The notes below the pieces were generated by a model that worked only from the letters and a program-made list of their open reading frames with translations, had not been told where the DNA came from and did not search any database. Below, piece by piece: positions 25,014 through 33,344 of a DNA stretch of 64,000 bases (positions within the stretch are counted from its first letter, which is position 1; each line of letters begins with the position of its first letter). This stretch comes from JAOEGB01 sp041262585 (GTDB lineage: Bacteria; Actinomycetota; Actinomycetes; Streptosporangiales; Streptosporangiaceae), in NCBI RefSeq assembly GCF_041262585.1, contig NZ_JBGCBZ010000003.1, forward strand, positions 248,001 through 312,000. The letters are read 5' to 3'. The position numbers and the translations under genes were made by a program.

Positions 25014-26293
25014 GAGTTGTCCCCTTCCGGTTCGGGAATGTCGTGCTGTTCGGGAATGTCGTGGCCGAGGCGCTCGCGCTTGGCCCTGAGGTATTTCTCG
25101 TTGTACGGGTTCATGGCCACCGGCATGGGCTCGCGGCCGAGGACCTTGATGCCGTAGCCGTCCATGCCCCGCACCTTGGCGGGGTTGTTGGTCAGCAGCC
25201 GCACCGACTTCACGCCGAGATCGGCGAGCATCTGCCCGGCGTTGGAGAACTCCCGGGCGTCCACGGGCAGGCCGAGCTCCACGTTGGCGTCGACGGTGTC
25301 GCTGCCGTTGTCCTGGAGGCCGTAGGCCTTGAGCTTGGCCAGCAGGCCGATGCCCCTCCCCTCGTGGCCACGCAGGTAGACGACCACGCCCCGGCCCTCC
25401 TCGGAGATCACCCGCATGGCGTGGTCGAGCTGGACCCCGCAGTCGCACCGTAACGAGCCGAGCACGTCGCCGGTCAGGCACTCCGAATGCGCGCGGACGA
25501 GGACGTTCTCCCCGTCGGAGAGGTCGCCGTAGACGAGGGCCAGGTGCTCTCCGCCGTCCAGGGCGCTGGCGTAGCCGTAGGCCCGCCAGATGCCGTACCG
25601 ATTGGGGATGCGGGTCTCGGCGACCCGGGTGACCATCCGCTCGGACCTGCGGCGGTACTCGACGAGCTGCTCGATCGAGATCAGCGCGATGTCGTGCTTG
25701 TCGGCGAACTCGCGCAGCCTCGGCAGCCTGGCCATCGTGCCGTCGTCGTTGACGACCTCGGCGAGGGCTCCAGCGGCCGACAGCCCGGCCAGCCGGGCGA
25801 GGTCGACCGCCGCCTCGGTGTGGCCCTGCCGTACGAGGACGCCGCCCTCGCGGTAGCGGAGGGGGAAGATGTGGCCGGGGCGGACCAGCTCGTAGGGCTC
25901 CGTGGCGGAGTCGCACAGCGTGCGGATCGTCTTGGCCCGGTCGGCGGCCGAGATGCCCGTCGTCACCCCGTCGCGGGCGTCCACGCTGATCGTGTACGCC
26001 GTCCTGAGGCGCTCGCGGTTCTGGTTTACCATGAGCGGCAGGCCGAGCCGGTCGAGCTCCGTGCCCTCCATCGCCACGCAGATCACGCCGCTGGTGTAGC
26101 GGATCGTGAAGGCGAGCAGCTCGGGAGTCGCCTTCGCGGCCGCGAAGATGATGTCGCCCTCGTTCTCGCGGTTCTCGTTGTCGACGACGACCACGGGCCT
26201 GCCCTCGCGGATGTCCGCGATCGCCCGCTCGACGGGATCAAGCCGGATCTCCGGCGTCATGTCCGGTGTCATCTCTGGTGTCATGTCGGTCAT
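25010..26293 (-). CDS. ribBA: Bifunctional DHBP synthase / GTP cyclohydrolase II
   Basis: The 427-residue fusion has an N-terminal RibB domain (VVVVDNENRENEGDIIFAA; RQGHTEAAVDLARLAGL) and a C-terminal RibA domain (zinc ligands in ECLTGDVLGSLRCDCG; LRGHEGRGIGLLAKLKAYGLQ). It supplies both precursors of riboflavin, from ribulose 5-phosphate and GTP. The N-terminus carries repeats MTD-MTPE-MTPD-MTPE, each with an in-frame ATG. The C-terminus carries an 18-bp direct repeat (25028-25045 and 25046-25063) encoding HDIPEQ/HDIPEP. The start overlaps the ribM stop (ATGA). Confidence 0.96.
   Translation of the reverse strand: MTDMTPEMTPDMTPEIRLDPVERAIADIREGRPVVVVDNENRENEGDIIFAAAKATPELLAFTIRYTSGVICVAMEGTELDRLGLPLMVNQNRERLRTAYTISVDARDGVTTGISAADRAKTIRTLCDSATEPYELVRPGHIFPLRYREGGVLVRQGHTEAAVDLARLAGLSAAGALAEVVNDDGTMARLPRLREFADKHDIALISIEQLVEYRRRSERMVTRVAETRIPNRYGIWRAYGYASALDGGEHLALVYGDLSDGENVLVRAHSECLTGDVLGSLRCDCGVQLDHAMRVISEEGRGVVVYLRGHEGRGIGLLAKLKAYGLQDNGSDTVDANVELGLPVDAREFSNAGQMLADLGVKSVRLLTNNPAKVRGMDGYGIKVLGREPMPVAMNPYNEKYLRAKRERLGHDIPEQHDIPEPEGDNS
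26249..26293 (-). repeat. ATG-bearing 12-bp tandem repeats at the ribBA start
   Basis: Reading down from 26293, ATGACCGAC is followed by three 12-bp units (ATGACACCAGAG, ATGACACCGGAC, ATGACGCCGGAG). They give four in-frame ATG codons before the conserved domain. The layout matches the repeats at the ssuA start, although the unit sequence differs after ATGAC. Confidence 0.85.
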
Positions 26294-26922
26294 ACGGTCA
26301 CGGCCTCCAGCCTGCGGGACTGGCGCAACCAGTCACGGAACCCGAAAACAACCATCACGAAGAACAGGCCGTACACGGCGCCGGAGACCACCAGGTGCGA
26401 GGTGAAGGCCAGCGGCACCCCGACGAGGTCGACCGCCACCCAGATCACCCAGAAGTCGACGAGGGCGCGGCCCTGCGCCCAGGTCGCGACGGCGCTTCCG
26501 ACGAAGATGTAGGCGTCCGGCCAGGGCGCCCAGGAGATGTTCAGGCCGCGGGAGTTGAGGAAGGTGAACAGCAGCGCCACCGCGACCGTCCCGGCGGCCA
26601 TCGCGGCGGCGAGCAGCGCCCTCTCGCGGGGGGACGCCGACCGGATGACCAGCGTGCCGCCGTCGCGGGTGCCCCGCGACCAGCGGAACCAGCCGTAGAC
26701 CGCGAGCACGCCGAACAGCACCTGCTTGAGCGCGTTGCCGGTGATGTGCGCGTTGACGGACGCCACGAACAGCAGCGCGGACCCGGCGAGCTGCACCGGC
26801 CACGTCCAGATCGTCTTCCTGATCGCCAGCCAGACCGTCACGAGCGCGCAGACGTTGCCGATCAGGTCGGTCCAGAAGACGTGCTGCCCGAAGACGTCGA
26901 ACCCCGCCGTCGCCCAGTTCAT
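26290..26922 (-). CDS. ribM: PnuC-family riboflavin transporter (RibM/PnuX type)
   Basis: The 210-residue integral membrane protein of the PnuC fold has about seven helices and the family region AVYGWFRWSRG. Members placed inside rib operons (RibM of Streptomyces, PnuX of Corynebacterium) import riboflavin rather than nicotinamide riboside, and this one lies between ribE and ribBA. ATGA overlaps on both sides (26919-26922 and 26290-26293) tie it to the operon. The assignment to riboflavin rests on context. Confidence 0.88.
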   Translation of the reverse strand: MNWATAGFDVFGQHVFWTDLIGNVCALVTVWLAIRKTIWTWPVQLAGSALLFVASVNAHITGNALKQVLFGVLAVYGWFRWSRGTRDGGTLVIRSASPRERALLAAAMAAGTVAVALLFTFLNSRGLNISWAPWPDAYIFVGSAVATWAQGRALVDFWVIWVAVDLVGVPLAFTSHLVVSGAVYGLFFVMVVFGFRDWLRQSRRLEAVTV

Positions 26923-27515
26923 GCGCGGGCCCCGGCGGTGAGCTTCTCGACGTACTTGGCGATGATGTCGACCTCCAGGTTGACCGGGTCGCCGGGCTGC
27001 TTGCGGCCGAGCGTGGTCAGGTCGAGCGTGGTGGGGATCAGGCTCACCGCGAAGGCGTCGGTGTCCACCCCGACCACGGTCAGGCTGACGCCGTCCACCG
27101 CGATCGACCCCTTCTGCACGACGTAGCGGTTCAGGGCCTCGGGCAGCGAGAGCCGTACGACCTCCCAGTGCTCGCCGGGCTCGCGGGACAGCACCACGCC
27201 GGTGCCGTCCACGTGGCCCTGCACGATGTGGCCGCCGAGACGCTGGTCGGCGCGCACGGCGCGCTCCAGGTTGACCCGGGAGCCCGGCCGCAGCACGCCC
27301 AGGGACGACCGGTCCAGGGTCTCCTTCATGACGTCGGCGGTGAAGACGTCGCCCTCGACGTCCGCCACCGTGAGGCAGACTCCGTTGACCGCGATCGAGT
27401 CGCCGTGCCGGGCGTCGCCCGTGACGACCGCCCCGCGGACCGACAGGCGGGCCGCGTCGCTCTGCGGCTCGACCCCGACGACCTCGCCGAGCTCCTCGAC
27501 GATTCCGGTGAACAT
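26919..27515 (-). CDS. ribE: Riboflavin synthase, alpha chain
   Basis: The 198-residue protein has the two tandem lumazine-binding barrels of riboflavin synthase: MFTGIVEELGEV with GDSIAVNGVCLTV, repeated as GGHIVQGHVDGTG with KGSIAVDGVSLTVVGV. It dismutates two lumazines into riboflavin. Its ATG follows the ribD stop without a gap, and its stop overlaps ribM. Confidence 0.96.
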   Translation of the reverse strand: MFTGIVEELGEVVGVEPQSDAARLSVRGAVVTGDARHGDSIAVNGVCLTVADVEGDVFTADVMKETLDRSSLGVLRPGSRVNLERAVRADQRLGGHIVQGHVDGTGVVLSREPGEHWEVVRLSLPEALNRYVVQKGSIAVDGVSLTVVGVDTDAFAVSLIPTTLDLTTLGRKQPGDPVNLEVDIIAKYVEKLTAGARA

Positions 27516-28625
27516 TCAGCGCTCCTTAGCTGGTGCCGGCCGGAGGATGACCCTGAGGTCCGGCCCGATGGGGGTGACTTCTTCGAAGCCGAGGCGGTGG
27601 ATCTCTCCGATGGTGGCCGCTCCGGCGGGCCCGAGCGCCGCGGCTCCGGCGCCGAGCAGGGCGGGCGCGAGGTAGCCGACGACCCGGTCGACCAGGCCCT
27701 CCTTGATGAACGAGCCGGCGAGCCTCGGCCCGCCTTCGAGCAGCACGCTCACGATCTGCCTCCCGCGCAGCTCAGCCATGAGCGCGTGGAGATCTATTCC
27801 GCCCTCGGCGCGCGGCAGCCGTACGGCGTCGCCGAGGTGCGGGGGGACGTCGACGCCGGCCGCGACGGCCACCAGCGTTGGGGCCTCGCCGTCCAGGACG
27901 CGGGCGGACGCGGGGGTCCGGGCGCCGGGGTCCACGACCACGCGCAGCAGCGGCGGCCTCTCGCGGGGCGCGGTCCTGATCGTGAGGCGGGGGTCGTCGG
28001 CGAGGACGGTGCCGATCCCGGCGACGATGGCGTCACTCTCGGCGCGCAACCGCTGCACGTCCTCCCGCGCCTCGGGAGAGGTGATCCACTGGCTGGTGCC
28101 GTCCTCCGCGGCGGACCGCCCGTCGAGGGTCGCCGCGAACTTCCACGTCACGTACGGCCGGCGCCTCCGGACGGAGGTCAGCCAGGCGGCGTTGCCCCGC
28201 TCGGCCTCCTCGGTCAGGACGCCGGTGTCCACCCGGACCCCGTGCGCGCGGAGCGTCCCGGCCCCTCCGGCGGCCACGGGGTTGGGGTCGGAGACGGCGA
28301 CGACGACCCTCGCCACGCCGGCGTCGAGCAGCGCGCCGGCGCAGGGCCCGGTCCTGCCGGTGTGGTTGCAGGGCTCAAGCGTGACGTAGGCGGTGCCGCC
28401 CCGTGCCCGGTCCCCCGCGTCCCGCAGGGCCACGACCTCGGCGTGCGGCCCGCCGGCGAAGGCGTGGAAGCCCTCCCCCGCGACCTCGCCGGAGGCGTCG
28501 AGGATCACGCACCCGACGACGGGATTGGGACTGGTGCCGCCCAGGCCACGGGCGGCCAGCGCCACCGCGCGCCGCATGTGACGGTCGTCGGACGGCTCGC
28601 CGCCGGGCGGGATCTGTTCGCTCAC
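27516..28625 (-). CDS. ribD: Bifunctional pyrimidine deaminase/reductase RibD
   Basis: The 369-residue protein has an N-terminal deaminase with zinc ligands in GPHAEVVAL and LEPCNHTGRTGPCAGALL, and a C-terminal reductase (YVTWKFAATLDGRSAAEDGTSQWITS; VSVLLEGGPRLAGSFIKEGLVD). It performs steps two and three of riboflavin synthesis. GTG 28625 was chosen because AGAGGAAG lies six bases upstream; longer in-frame starts fall in the riboswitch leader. It is the first gene of the operon. Confidence 0.95.
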   Translation of the reverse strand: MSEQIPPGGEPSDDRHMRRAVALAARGLGGTSPNPVVGCVILDASGEVAGEGFHAFAGGPHAEVVALRDAGDRARGGTAYVTLEPCNHTGRTGPCAGALLDAGVARVVVAVSDPNPVAAGGAGTLRAHGVRVDTGVLTEEAERGNAAWLTSVRRRRPYVTWKFAATLDGRSAAEDGTSQWITSPEAREDVQRLRAESDAIVAGIGTVLADDPRLTIRTAPRERPPLLRVVVDPGARTPASARVLDGEAPTLVAVAAGVDVPPHLGDAVRLPRAEGGIDLHALMAELRGRQIVSVLLEGGPRLAGSFIKEGLVDRVVGYLAPALLGAGAAALGPAGAATIGEIHRLGFEEVTPIGPDLRVILRPAPAKER

Positions 28626-28707
28626 CCCGGGTCTTCCTCTCGCCTGTGTCGCCACGGCGGGCCCCGGGGGTGGACGGGTGCGGCGGATAGGACCACCGCA
28701 CCACGTC

Positions 28708-28744
28708 AACGGACGCACGGTGCCTGACGGCACGGTCGTCCGTT
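28708..28744 (-). terminator. Hairpin between FMN aptamer and ribD (expression platform candidate)
   Basis: A 7-bp stem AACGGAC/GTCCGTT (28708-28714 with 28738-28744) encloses an inner GTGCC/GGCAC stem. It starts just downstream of the aptamer and about 80 bases before the ribD start. No U-run is visible, so it may work by pausing or by pairing with the leader rather than as a classic terminator. Confidence 0.5.
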
Positions 28745-28749
28745 CGCGC

Positions 28750-28881
28750 GCTTCCTCCCATCCGGACTTTCACCGTCGGTCCCGGAATCTCACCAGGTCC
28801 ACCGGCCGATGGCTTCGGCCGGGTCGCGGACTGCCACCCCTGTGGGGTGTCACCGCCGGTTCGGAATTACACCGACCCCGG
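28750..28881 (-). promoter_or_regulatory. FMN riboswitch (RFN element)
   Basis: The minus strand contains the conserved RFN blocks in order: GGGGTCGGTGTAATTCCGAA, CCGGCGGT, AGTCCGCGACCC, GGTGGACCTGGTGAGATTCC, GGGACCGACGGTGAAAGTCC and GGATGGGAGGAAG. It lies in the leader of ribD and would shut down the whole ribD-E-M-BA-H operon when FMN is abundant. The 3' closing segment is followed by a hairpin at 28708-28744. Confidence 0.95.
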
Positions 28882-28889
28882 AGCACGCT

Positions 28890-28911
28890 TGCTCTGTCTC
28901 TGCTCTGTCTC
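28890..28911. repeat. 11-bp perfect direct repeat upstream of the riboswitch
   Basis: TGCTCTGTCTC occurs twice back to back, immediately before the aptamer at the probable 5' end of the rib transcript. It could be a regulator site or a simple duplication. Confidence 0.7.
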
Positions 28912-29015
28912 AGTGTGCCACGCATGGCACGGTCACCATTGTGCACGATTCCGGCAAATCCCGCTCTACCGGGCCGCAGTGCCGTACACCACAGCAGGGC
29001 TCCGGCGACCGCGGG

Positions 29016-29066
29016 GCACGGTGAGAGCTACCGCACGGTGAGAGCTACCGCACGGTGAGAGCTCCC
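29016..29066. repeat. Three tandem 17-bp repeats
   Basis: GCACGGTGAGAGCTACC occurs at 29016-29032 and 29033-29049, with a third copy differing at one base at 29050-29066. It lies midway between two divergent operons, a position suited to an iterated regulator site. Confidence 0.9.
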
Positions 29067-29206
29067 TACGCCCCACGGCCCTGGCACCGGGGACGGGGGA
29101 CCGGGGACCGGCGCGTCGCGGCCCCCGTCTGAACGCTTCCGGCGAGGCCTTCCGGGCTTGACGGCATTTCGCGGGCGGGTGAGGACTGTCTCTGGGGCGT
29201 CCGAAT

Positions 29207-29228
29207 TGTGTCACGAAATCGAGACACA
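29207..29228. promoter_or_regulatory. Inverted repeat upstream of the oligopeptide ABC operon
   Basis: TGTGTC (29207-29212) and GACACA (29223-29228) form a perfect 6-bp inverted repeat around a 10-bp centre. A dimeric regulator site is possible. The distance to the first gene is about 210 bp. Confidence 0.3.
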
Positions 29229-29435
29229 GGAGCCACCATGTAATATGCAGTGTCACTCTGGACATCCGCCGAGGTCAACGGGCTTCCGGACACAAGCTGA
29301 TTTACTTTGGACAACGAAGCGGGCAAAAACCCGAATGCCGCGGCGGAGCGATTGACCCTCGGAAAATTAGTTGCCAAGGTTCCCTTCAAGTCGGATTTCT
29401 CCGATCGTTAAAGGTCCATCTGGGAGCACCGCACC

Positions 29436-30458
29436 ATGACGTTCCCCTCCCCGGCCACGACCGCCAGCGCCACGGACGCCGCCGACTCCGTGACCGGCAC
29501 GCCCGAGCCGGCCCCCGCCATCGTCGGCCGCTCGCCCGGCCAGCTGATGTGGCGGCGCTTTCGCCGGGACAAGACCGGAATGATCTCGGCCCTCATCGTC
29601 CTGTTCTTCATCCTGGTCGCCCTCGCCGCGCCGCTCATCTCCGCGCTGTACGGCAAGGACCCCTACACGACCTACGGTCAGGACAGCCCCGGGCTGCTCA
29701 ACGACTTCGGCTTCCCGATTCTGCCCAACGGCGGCATGAGCTCCGACTTCTGGTTCGGCATCGAGCCGGGCCTCGGCCGTGACGTCTTCACCCAGCTCGT
29801 GTACGGCATCCGCACCTCGCTGCTGATCTCCCTGGTGGCGACGCTGGCGACGACGGCGATCGGCGTCGTGGTCGGCATCGTCGCGGGCTACGTGGGAGGC
29901 AGGACCGACTACGTGGTCGGCCGCGTGATCGACGTGCTGCTGTCGTTCCCCCAGACGCTCTTCATCATCGCGTTCATCCCGGTGCTGGAGAACCTCCTGG
30001 TGAAGCCCGACGAGGAGACGCCGACGTCGCTGCGGGCCACGTCGCTGATCATCCTGCTCACCGTCTTCGGCTGGGCCGGGCTCTCCCGGCTGCTCCGCGG
30101 CAACGTGCTCTCCCTGCGCGAGCGGGAGTTCGTGGAAGCGGCGCGGGTCAGCGGGGCCTCACCCGCGCGGATCGTCTTCAAGGAGCTGCTGCCCAACCTC
30201 TGGACGCCGATCCTCATCCAGTCGACCCTCGCGCTGCCCGCCTTCGTGACGGCCGAGGCGGCGCTGTCCTTCCTGGGAGTCGGCATCCTGGAACCCACCC
30301 CGGACTGGGGGCGGATGTTCCTGAGAGGGACCGAGGTCTACACCTCCGACATCACCTACCTGATGTTCCCCGGCATCGCCTTGCTGATCTTCGTGGTCGC
30401 CTTCAACCTGCTGGGCGACTCGGTGCGGGACGCCTTCGACCCCAAGATCAGACGCTGA
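29436..30458 (+). CDS. Oligopeptide/dipeptide ABC transporter permease (DppC-like)
   Basis: The 340-residue permease has an OppC-type N-terminal region (GQLMWRRFRRDKTGMISALIVLFFILVALAAPL) and a BPD permease domain with EAA loop EREFVEAARVSGASPARIVFKELLPNLWTPI. It ends in RDAFDPKIRR. It partners with the DppB-like permease three genes away. It is the first gene of the operon, ahead of the binding protein, which is an unusual order. Confidence 0.92.
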   Translation: MTFPSPATTASATDAADSVTGTPEPAPAIVGRSPGQLMWRRFRRDKTGMISALIVLFFILVALAAPLISALYGKDPYTTYGQDSPGLLNDFGFPILPNGGMSSDFWFGIEPGLGRDVFTQLVYGIRTSLLISLVATLATTAIGVVVGIVAGYVGGRTDYVVGRVIDVLLSFPQTLFIIAFIPVLENLLVKPDEETPTSLRATSLIILLTVFGWAGLSRLLRGNVLSLREREFVEAARVSGASPARIVFKELLPNLWTPILIQSTLALPAFVTAEAALSFLGVGILEPTPDWGRMFLRGTEVYTSDITYLMFPGIALLIFVVAFNLLGDSVRDAFDPKIRR

Positions 30459-30507
30459 CGCGCCGCCGGCCACCCTTTGCCCGAGAGTCCCCCCAGATAG
30501 GAGCACT

Positions 30508-32295
30508 ATGTCCATCCGGAAGCGGTCCACGTTGGCCGTTGTCGCCATCGGCGTCGTCGCCCTCAGCGGCGCGTGCGCCAAGGGCGGAGGCGGTGGCCCC
30601 GTCAGCGGCACCACCGCGTCGAGCGGGGCCGTCGCCTCGGGCGGAGCCTCCGCCGGCACCGCGCCGAAGATCGCCATCGGCACCGCAGCCGACTCCACCG
30701 GGCCCGCCATCCCGCCCGAGGGCGTCGTGAAGGGCGGGACCGTCAACATGATCGACCGCGACGACTACGCCCACCTCGACCCGGGCCGCATCTACGCCAA
30801 CGTCGAGTCGAACTTCTCCCTGCTGATCAGCCGCCAGCTCACCGGCTACAAGAGGGTCGGCCAGAACGACTACAAGCTCGTCGGCGACCTCGCGACCGAC
30901 CCCGGGAAGGTGTCCGACGGGGGCAAGACCTGGACCTTCACCCTCAAGGACGGCGTGAAGTGGCAGGACGGCAGCCCGATCACCTCGGCCGACGTCAAGT
31001 GGTCCGTCGAGCGGTTGTTCGCCTCCTACAGCACCGAGGGCGCGCCGTACGTCCAGCAGTGGCTGACCCAGGAGGACTACAAGAAGGCGTACGCCGGCCC
31101 CTACGACGGCAAGGAGCTCGACAACATCGAGACTCCGGACGACAAGACCGTCGTCTTCAAGTTCAACGAGCCGCACGCCGACGCCAACTTCGCCCTCGCG
31201 ATGACGACCTACGGGATCGTGCCGAAGGCGAAGGACACCAAGGAGAAGTACGACAAGGACCCCGTCTCCAGCGGGCCGTACATCATCGCCAAGCACGTCC
31301 AGGACAAGTCGATGGACCTGGAGCGCAACCCGAACTGGGACGCGGCGAGCGACCCGATCCGCGGCGCGTACCCGGACAAGTGGCACCTGGAGTTCGGCTT
31401 CCAGTCGCTCCAGGTCACCGACCGGTTCATCGCGGACGCGGGTGACGACAAGAAGACGTTCAGCTTCTACACCGCCATCGCGCCCGAGCGGCTGCAGCAG
31501 GTGCTGAGCGACCCGAGCTTCAAGCCCCGCCTGATGCGGCAGCCGTCGCCCTACGCGGACTACTACTACTTCAACCTCGACCGCGTGACGGACATCAAGG
31601 TCCGCCAGGCCGTCAACTACGCCTGGCCGACCAGGCAGATCCAGCAGATCAAGGGCGGCCCGGCCGCCTCGGTCGTCTCCACCACGATCCTCAACCCGAC
31701 CGTGGCCGGCTTCCAGGACTACGACCTGTTCGGGAAGAAGGCCAAGCCGGAGGGTGACATCGCGAAGGCGAAGGAACTGCTCGCCCAGACGAGCAACCCC
31801 ACTCCCACGCTCGTGTACGGGTACAACCAGACCCCGACCGAGGAGCGGGTCACCGTCGCGATCAAGAACGCGCTGGAGAAGGCCGGCATCAAGGTCGTCG
31901 CCAAGCCGATGAACACCAAGACCTGGTACGACTCGGTCAGCAAGGTGAAGAACGACTTCGACATCTACTGGGGCGGCTGGGGCGCCGACTGGCCCACCGC
32001 GGCCACGGTCTTCCCGGTCATCTTCGGCCCGATCTACGACGGCGGGCAGAACCTGTCCCACCTCAAGGACCCGGCCATCGAGGCGGAGATCAAGCGGATC
32101 CAGGGTCTGGCCGACGCCAACGAGGCCAACACGGCCTGGGGCGCGCTGGACAAGAAGATCATGGAGACGGTCACGCCGCTGGTGCCCGACCTCAACGACA
32201 TCGCCAACTCCCTCCACGGCTCGCTGGTTGGCGGGGCCGAGGTCGACCCGATCAGCTGGGTCGTCTCGCCGAACACCATCTTCGTGAAGCAGTGA
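30508..32295 (+). CDS. Peptide ABC transporter substrate-binding lipoprotein (SBP_bac_5)
   Basis: The 595-residue lipoprotein has the signal MSIRKRSTLAVVAIGVVALSGAC with Cys23 followed by a Gly/Ser/Ala linker. It is a DppA/OppA family 5 binding protein: WTFTLKDGVKWQDGSPITSADVKWSVERLF and RQAVNYAWPTRQIQQIKGG are characteristic. It captures peptides or other oligomers; the ligand cannot be read from sequence. A strong hairpin immediately follows the stop codon, consistent with higher expression of this gene than of the following membrane genes. Confidence 0.92.
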   Translation: MSIRKRSTLAVVAIGVVALSGACAKGGGGGPVSGTTASSGAVASGGASAGTAPKIAIGTAADSTGPAIPPEGVVKGGTVNMIDRDDYAHLDPGRIYANVESNFSLLISRQLTGYKRVGQNDYKLVGDLATDPGKVSDGGKTWTFTLKDGVKWQDGSPITSADVKWSVERLFASYSTEGAPYVQQWLTQEDYKKAYAGPYDGKELDNIETPDDKTVVFKFNEPHADANFALAMTTYGIVPKAKDTKEKYDKDPVSSGPYIIAKHVQDKSMDLERNPNWDAASDPIRGAYPDKWHLEFGFQSLQVTDRFIADAGDDKKTFSFYTAIAPERLQQVLSDPSFKPRLMRQPSPYADYYYFNLDRVTDIKVRQAVNYAWPTRQIQQIKGGPAASVVSTTILNPTVAGFQDYDLFGKKAKPEGDIAKAKELLAQTSNPTPTLVYGYNQTPTEERVTVAIKNALEKAGIKVVAKPMNTKTWYDSVSKVKNDFDIYWGGWGADWPTAATVFPVIFGPIYDGGQNLSHLKDPAIEAEIKRIQGLADANEANTAWGALDKKIMETVTPLVPDLNDIANSLHGSLVGGAEVDPISWVVSPNTIFVKQ

Positions 32296-32302
32296 AACCC
32301 GT

Positions 32303-32335
32303 CTCCGGGGCGCCTCTCGCCGGGGCGCCCCGGAG
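32303..32335 (+). terminator. Intercistronic hairpin after the binding-protein gene
   Basis: A 12-bp perfect stem, CTCCGGGGCGCC (32303-32314) with GGCGCCCCGGAG (32324-32335), has a 9-base loop, eight bases after the stop. Without a U-run, it more likely acts as an attenuator or 3'-end stabiliser, giving more binding protein than permease. Confidence 0.75.
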
Positions 32336-32353
32336 CACCGCACAGGAGCTCTC

Positions 32354-33334
32354 GTGCTTCGATTCCTGACCCGCCGGACCCTCGGCGCGGCGTTCATCCT
32401 GCTGATCGTCGCAGCGGTGACGTTCTTCCTCTTCTTCGCCGTGCCGGGCGACCCGGCGCGGCTGGCCTGCGGGAAGGTCTGCCCGCCGGCGACCCTCGCG
32501 CAGGCGCGGCACAACCTCGGGCTGGACCAGCCGATCTTCGTCCAGTTCGTGCAGTGGCTCGCCGGGATCTTCGTGGGGCGCGACTACGAGGGGCTCGGGC
32601 ACTGCCCGGCGCCCTGCCTCGGCTACTCCTTCGTCAACCAGGAGCCGGTCTTCGGCACGATCGTCGACCGGATGCCGGTGACGCTCTCGCTGACGTTCGG
32701 ATCGGCCATCCTCTTCCTGGTCTTCGGCGTGGGCACCGGGATCATCGCGGCCCTGCGGCAGGGCAGGCCACTGGACAAGATCGCCAGCATCTCGTCGCTG
32801 ATCGGCGCCTCCGTGCAGATCTACTTCGTCGGCACGCTGGCGATGTACTTCCTGGTCTTCCAGTGGCAGGTCATCGAGCGCCCGCGGTACGTGCCGCTCA
32901 CCGAGGACCCCGTCGGCTGGGCCTACGGCCTGCTGCTCCCCTGGATCGTGCTGGCGATCATCTTCACCGCCAACTACACCCGCATGACCAGGTCGACCAT
33001 GGTCGAGCAGCTCGGTGAGGACTATGTCCGTACGGCACGGGCGAAGGGGATGCCCGCGCGGACGGTCGTCTTCCGCTTCGCGCTGCGGGGCACCCTGATC
33101 CCGATCGCCACGATCTTCGGCATCGATCTCGCCAGCCTCATCGGTGGAGCGATCATCACGGAGACCACGTTCAGCCTGCAGGGCATCGGCCGCCTCTCGA
33201 TCCAGGCGGTGGTGAACTCCGACCTGCCCATGCTGATGGCGACGGTGCTCCTCGCCGCCGCCGCGATCGTCGTCTTCAACGTCATCGTGGACGCGCTCTA
33301 CGCGGTCATCGACCCGCGCGTCCGCCTCAGCTAG
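32354..33334 (+). CDS. Oligopeptide/dipeptide ABC transporter permease (DppB-like)
   Basis: The 326-residue permease has the OppB/DppB N-terminus (LRFLTRRTLGAAFILLIVAAVTFFLFFAVPGDPA, LGLDQPIFVQFVQWL) and a BPD domain with YVRTARAKGMPARTVVFRFALRGTLIPI. It ends in the usual YAVIDPRVRLS. An unusual extra loop with Cys pairs (ACGKVCPP and GHCPAPC) lies between the first two helices. I start it at 32354 (GTG) after GGAGC. Confidence 0.92.
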   Translation: MLRFLTRRTLGAAFILLIVAAVTFFLFFAVPGDPARLACGKVCPPATLAQARHNLGLDQPIFVQFVQWLAGIFVGRDYEGLGHCPAPCLGYSFVNQEPVFGTIVDRMPVTLSLTFGSAILFLVFGVGTGIIAALRQGRPLDKIASISSLIGASVQIYFVGTLAMYFLVFQWQVIERPRYVPLTEDPVGWAYGLLLPWIVLAIIFTANYTRMTRSTMVEQLGEDYVRTARAKGMPARTVVFRFALRGTLIPIATIFGIDLASLIGGAIITETTFSLQGIGRLSIQAVVNSDLPMLMATVLLAAAAIVVFNVIVDALYAVIDPRVRLS

Positions 33335-33344
33335 GAGTCACCGT

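Larger units (their letters stand above)
28912..29435. other. Intergenic region between the rib and oligopeptide-transport operons
   Basis: This is the longest gene-poor stretch (about 520 bp) and must hold divergent promoters. It contains a triple 17-bp repeat (29016-29066), an inverted repeat (29207-29228) and TTGACC at 29352 as a -35 candidate without a clear -10. The right half (29170-29435) is visibly less GC-rich. I see no convincing reading frame. Confidence 0.6.
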
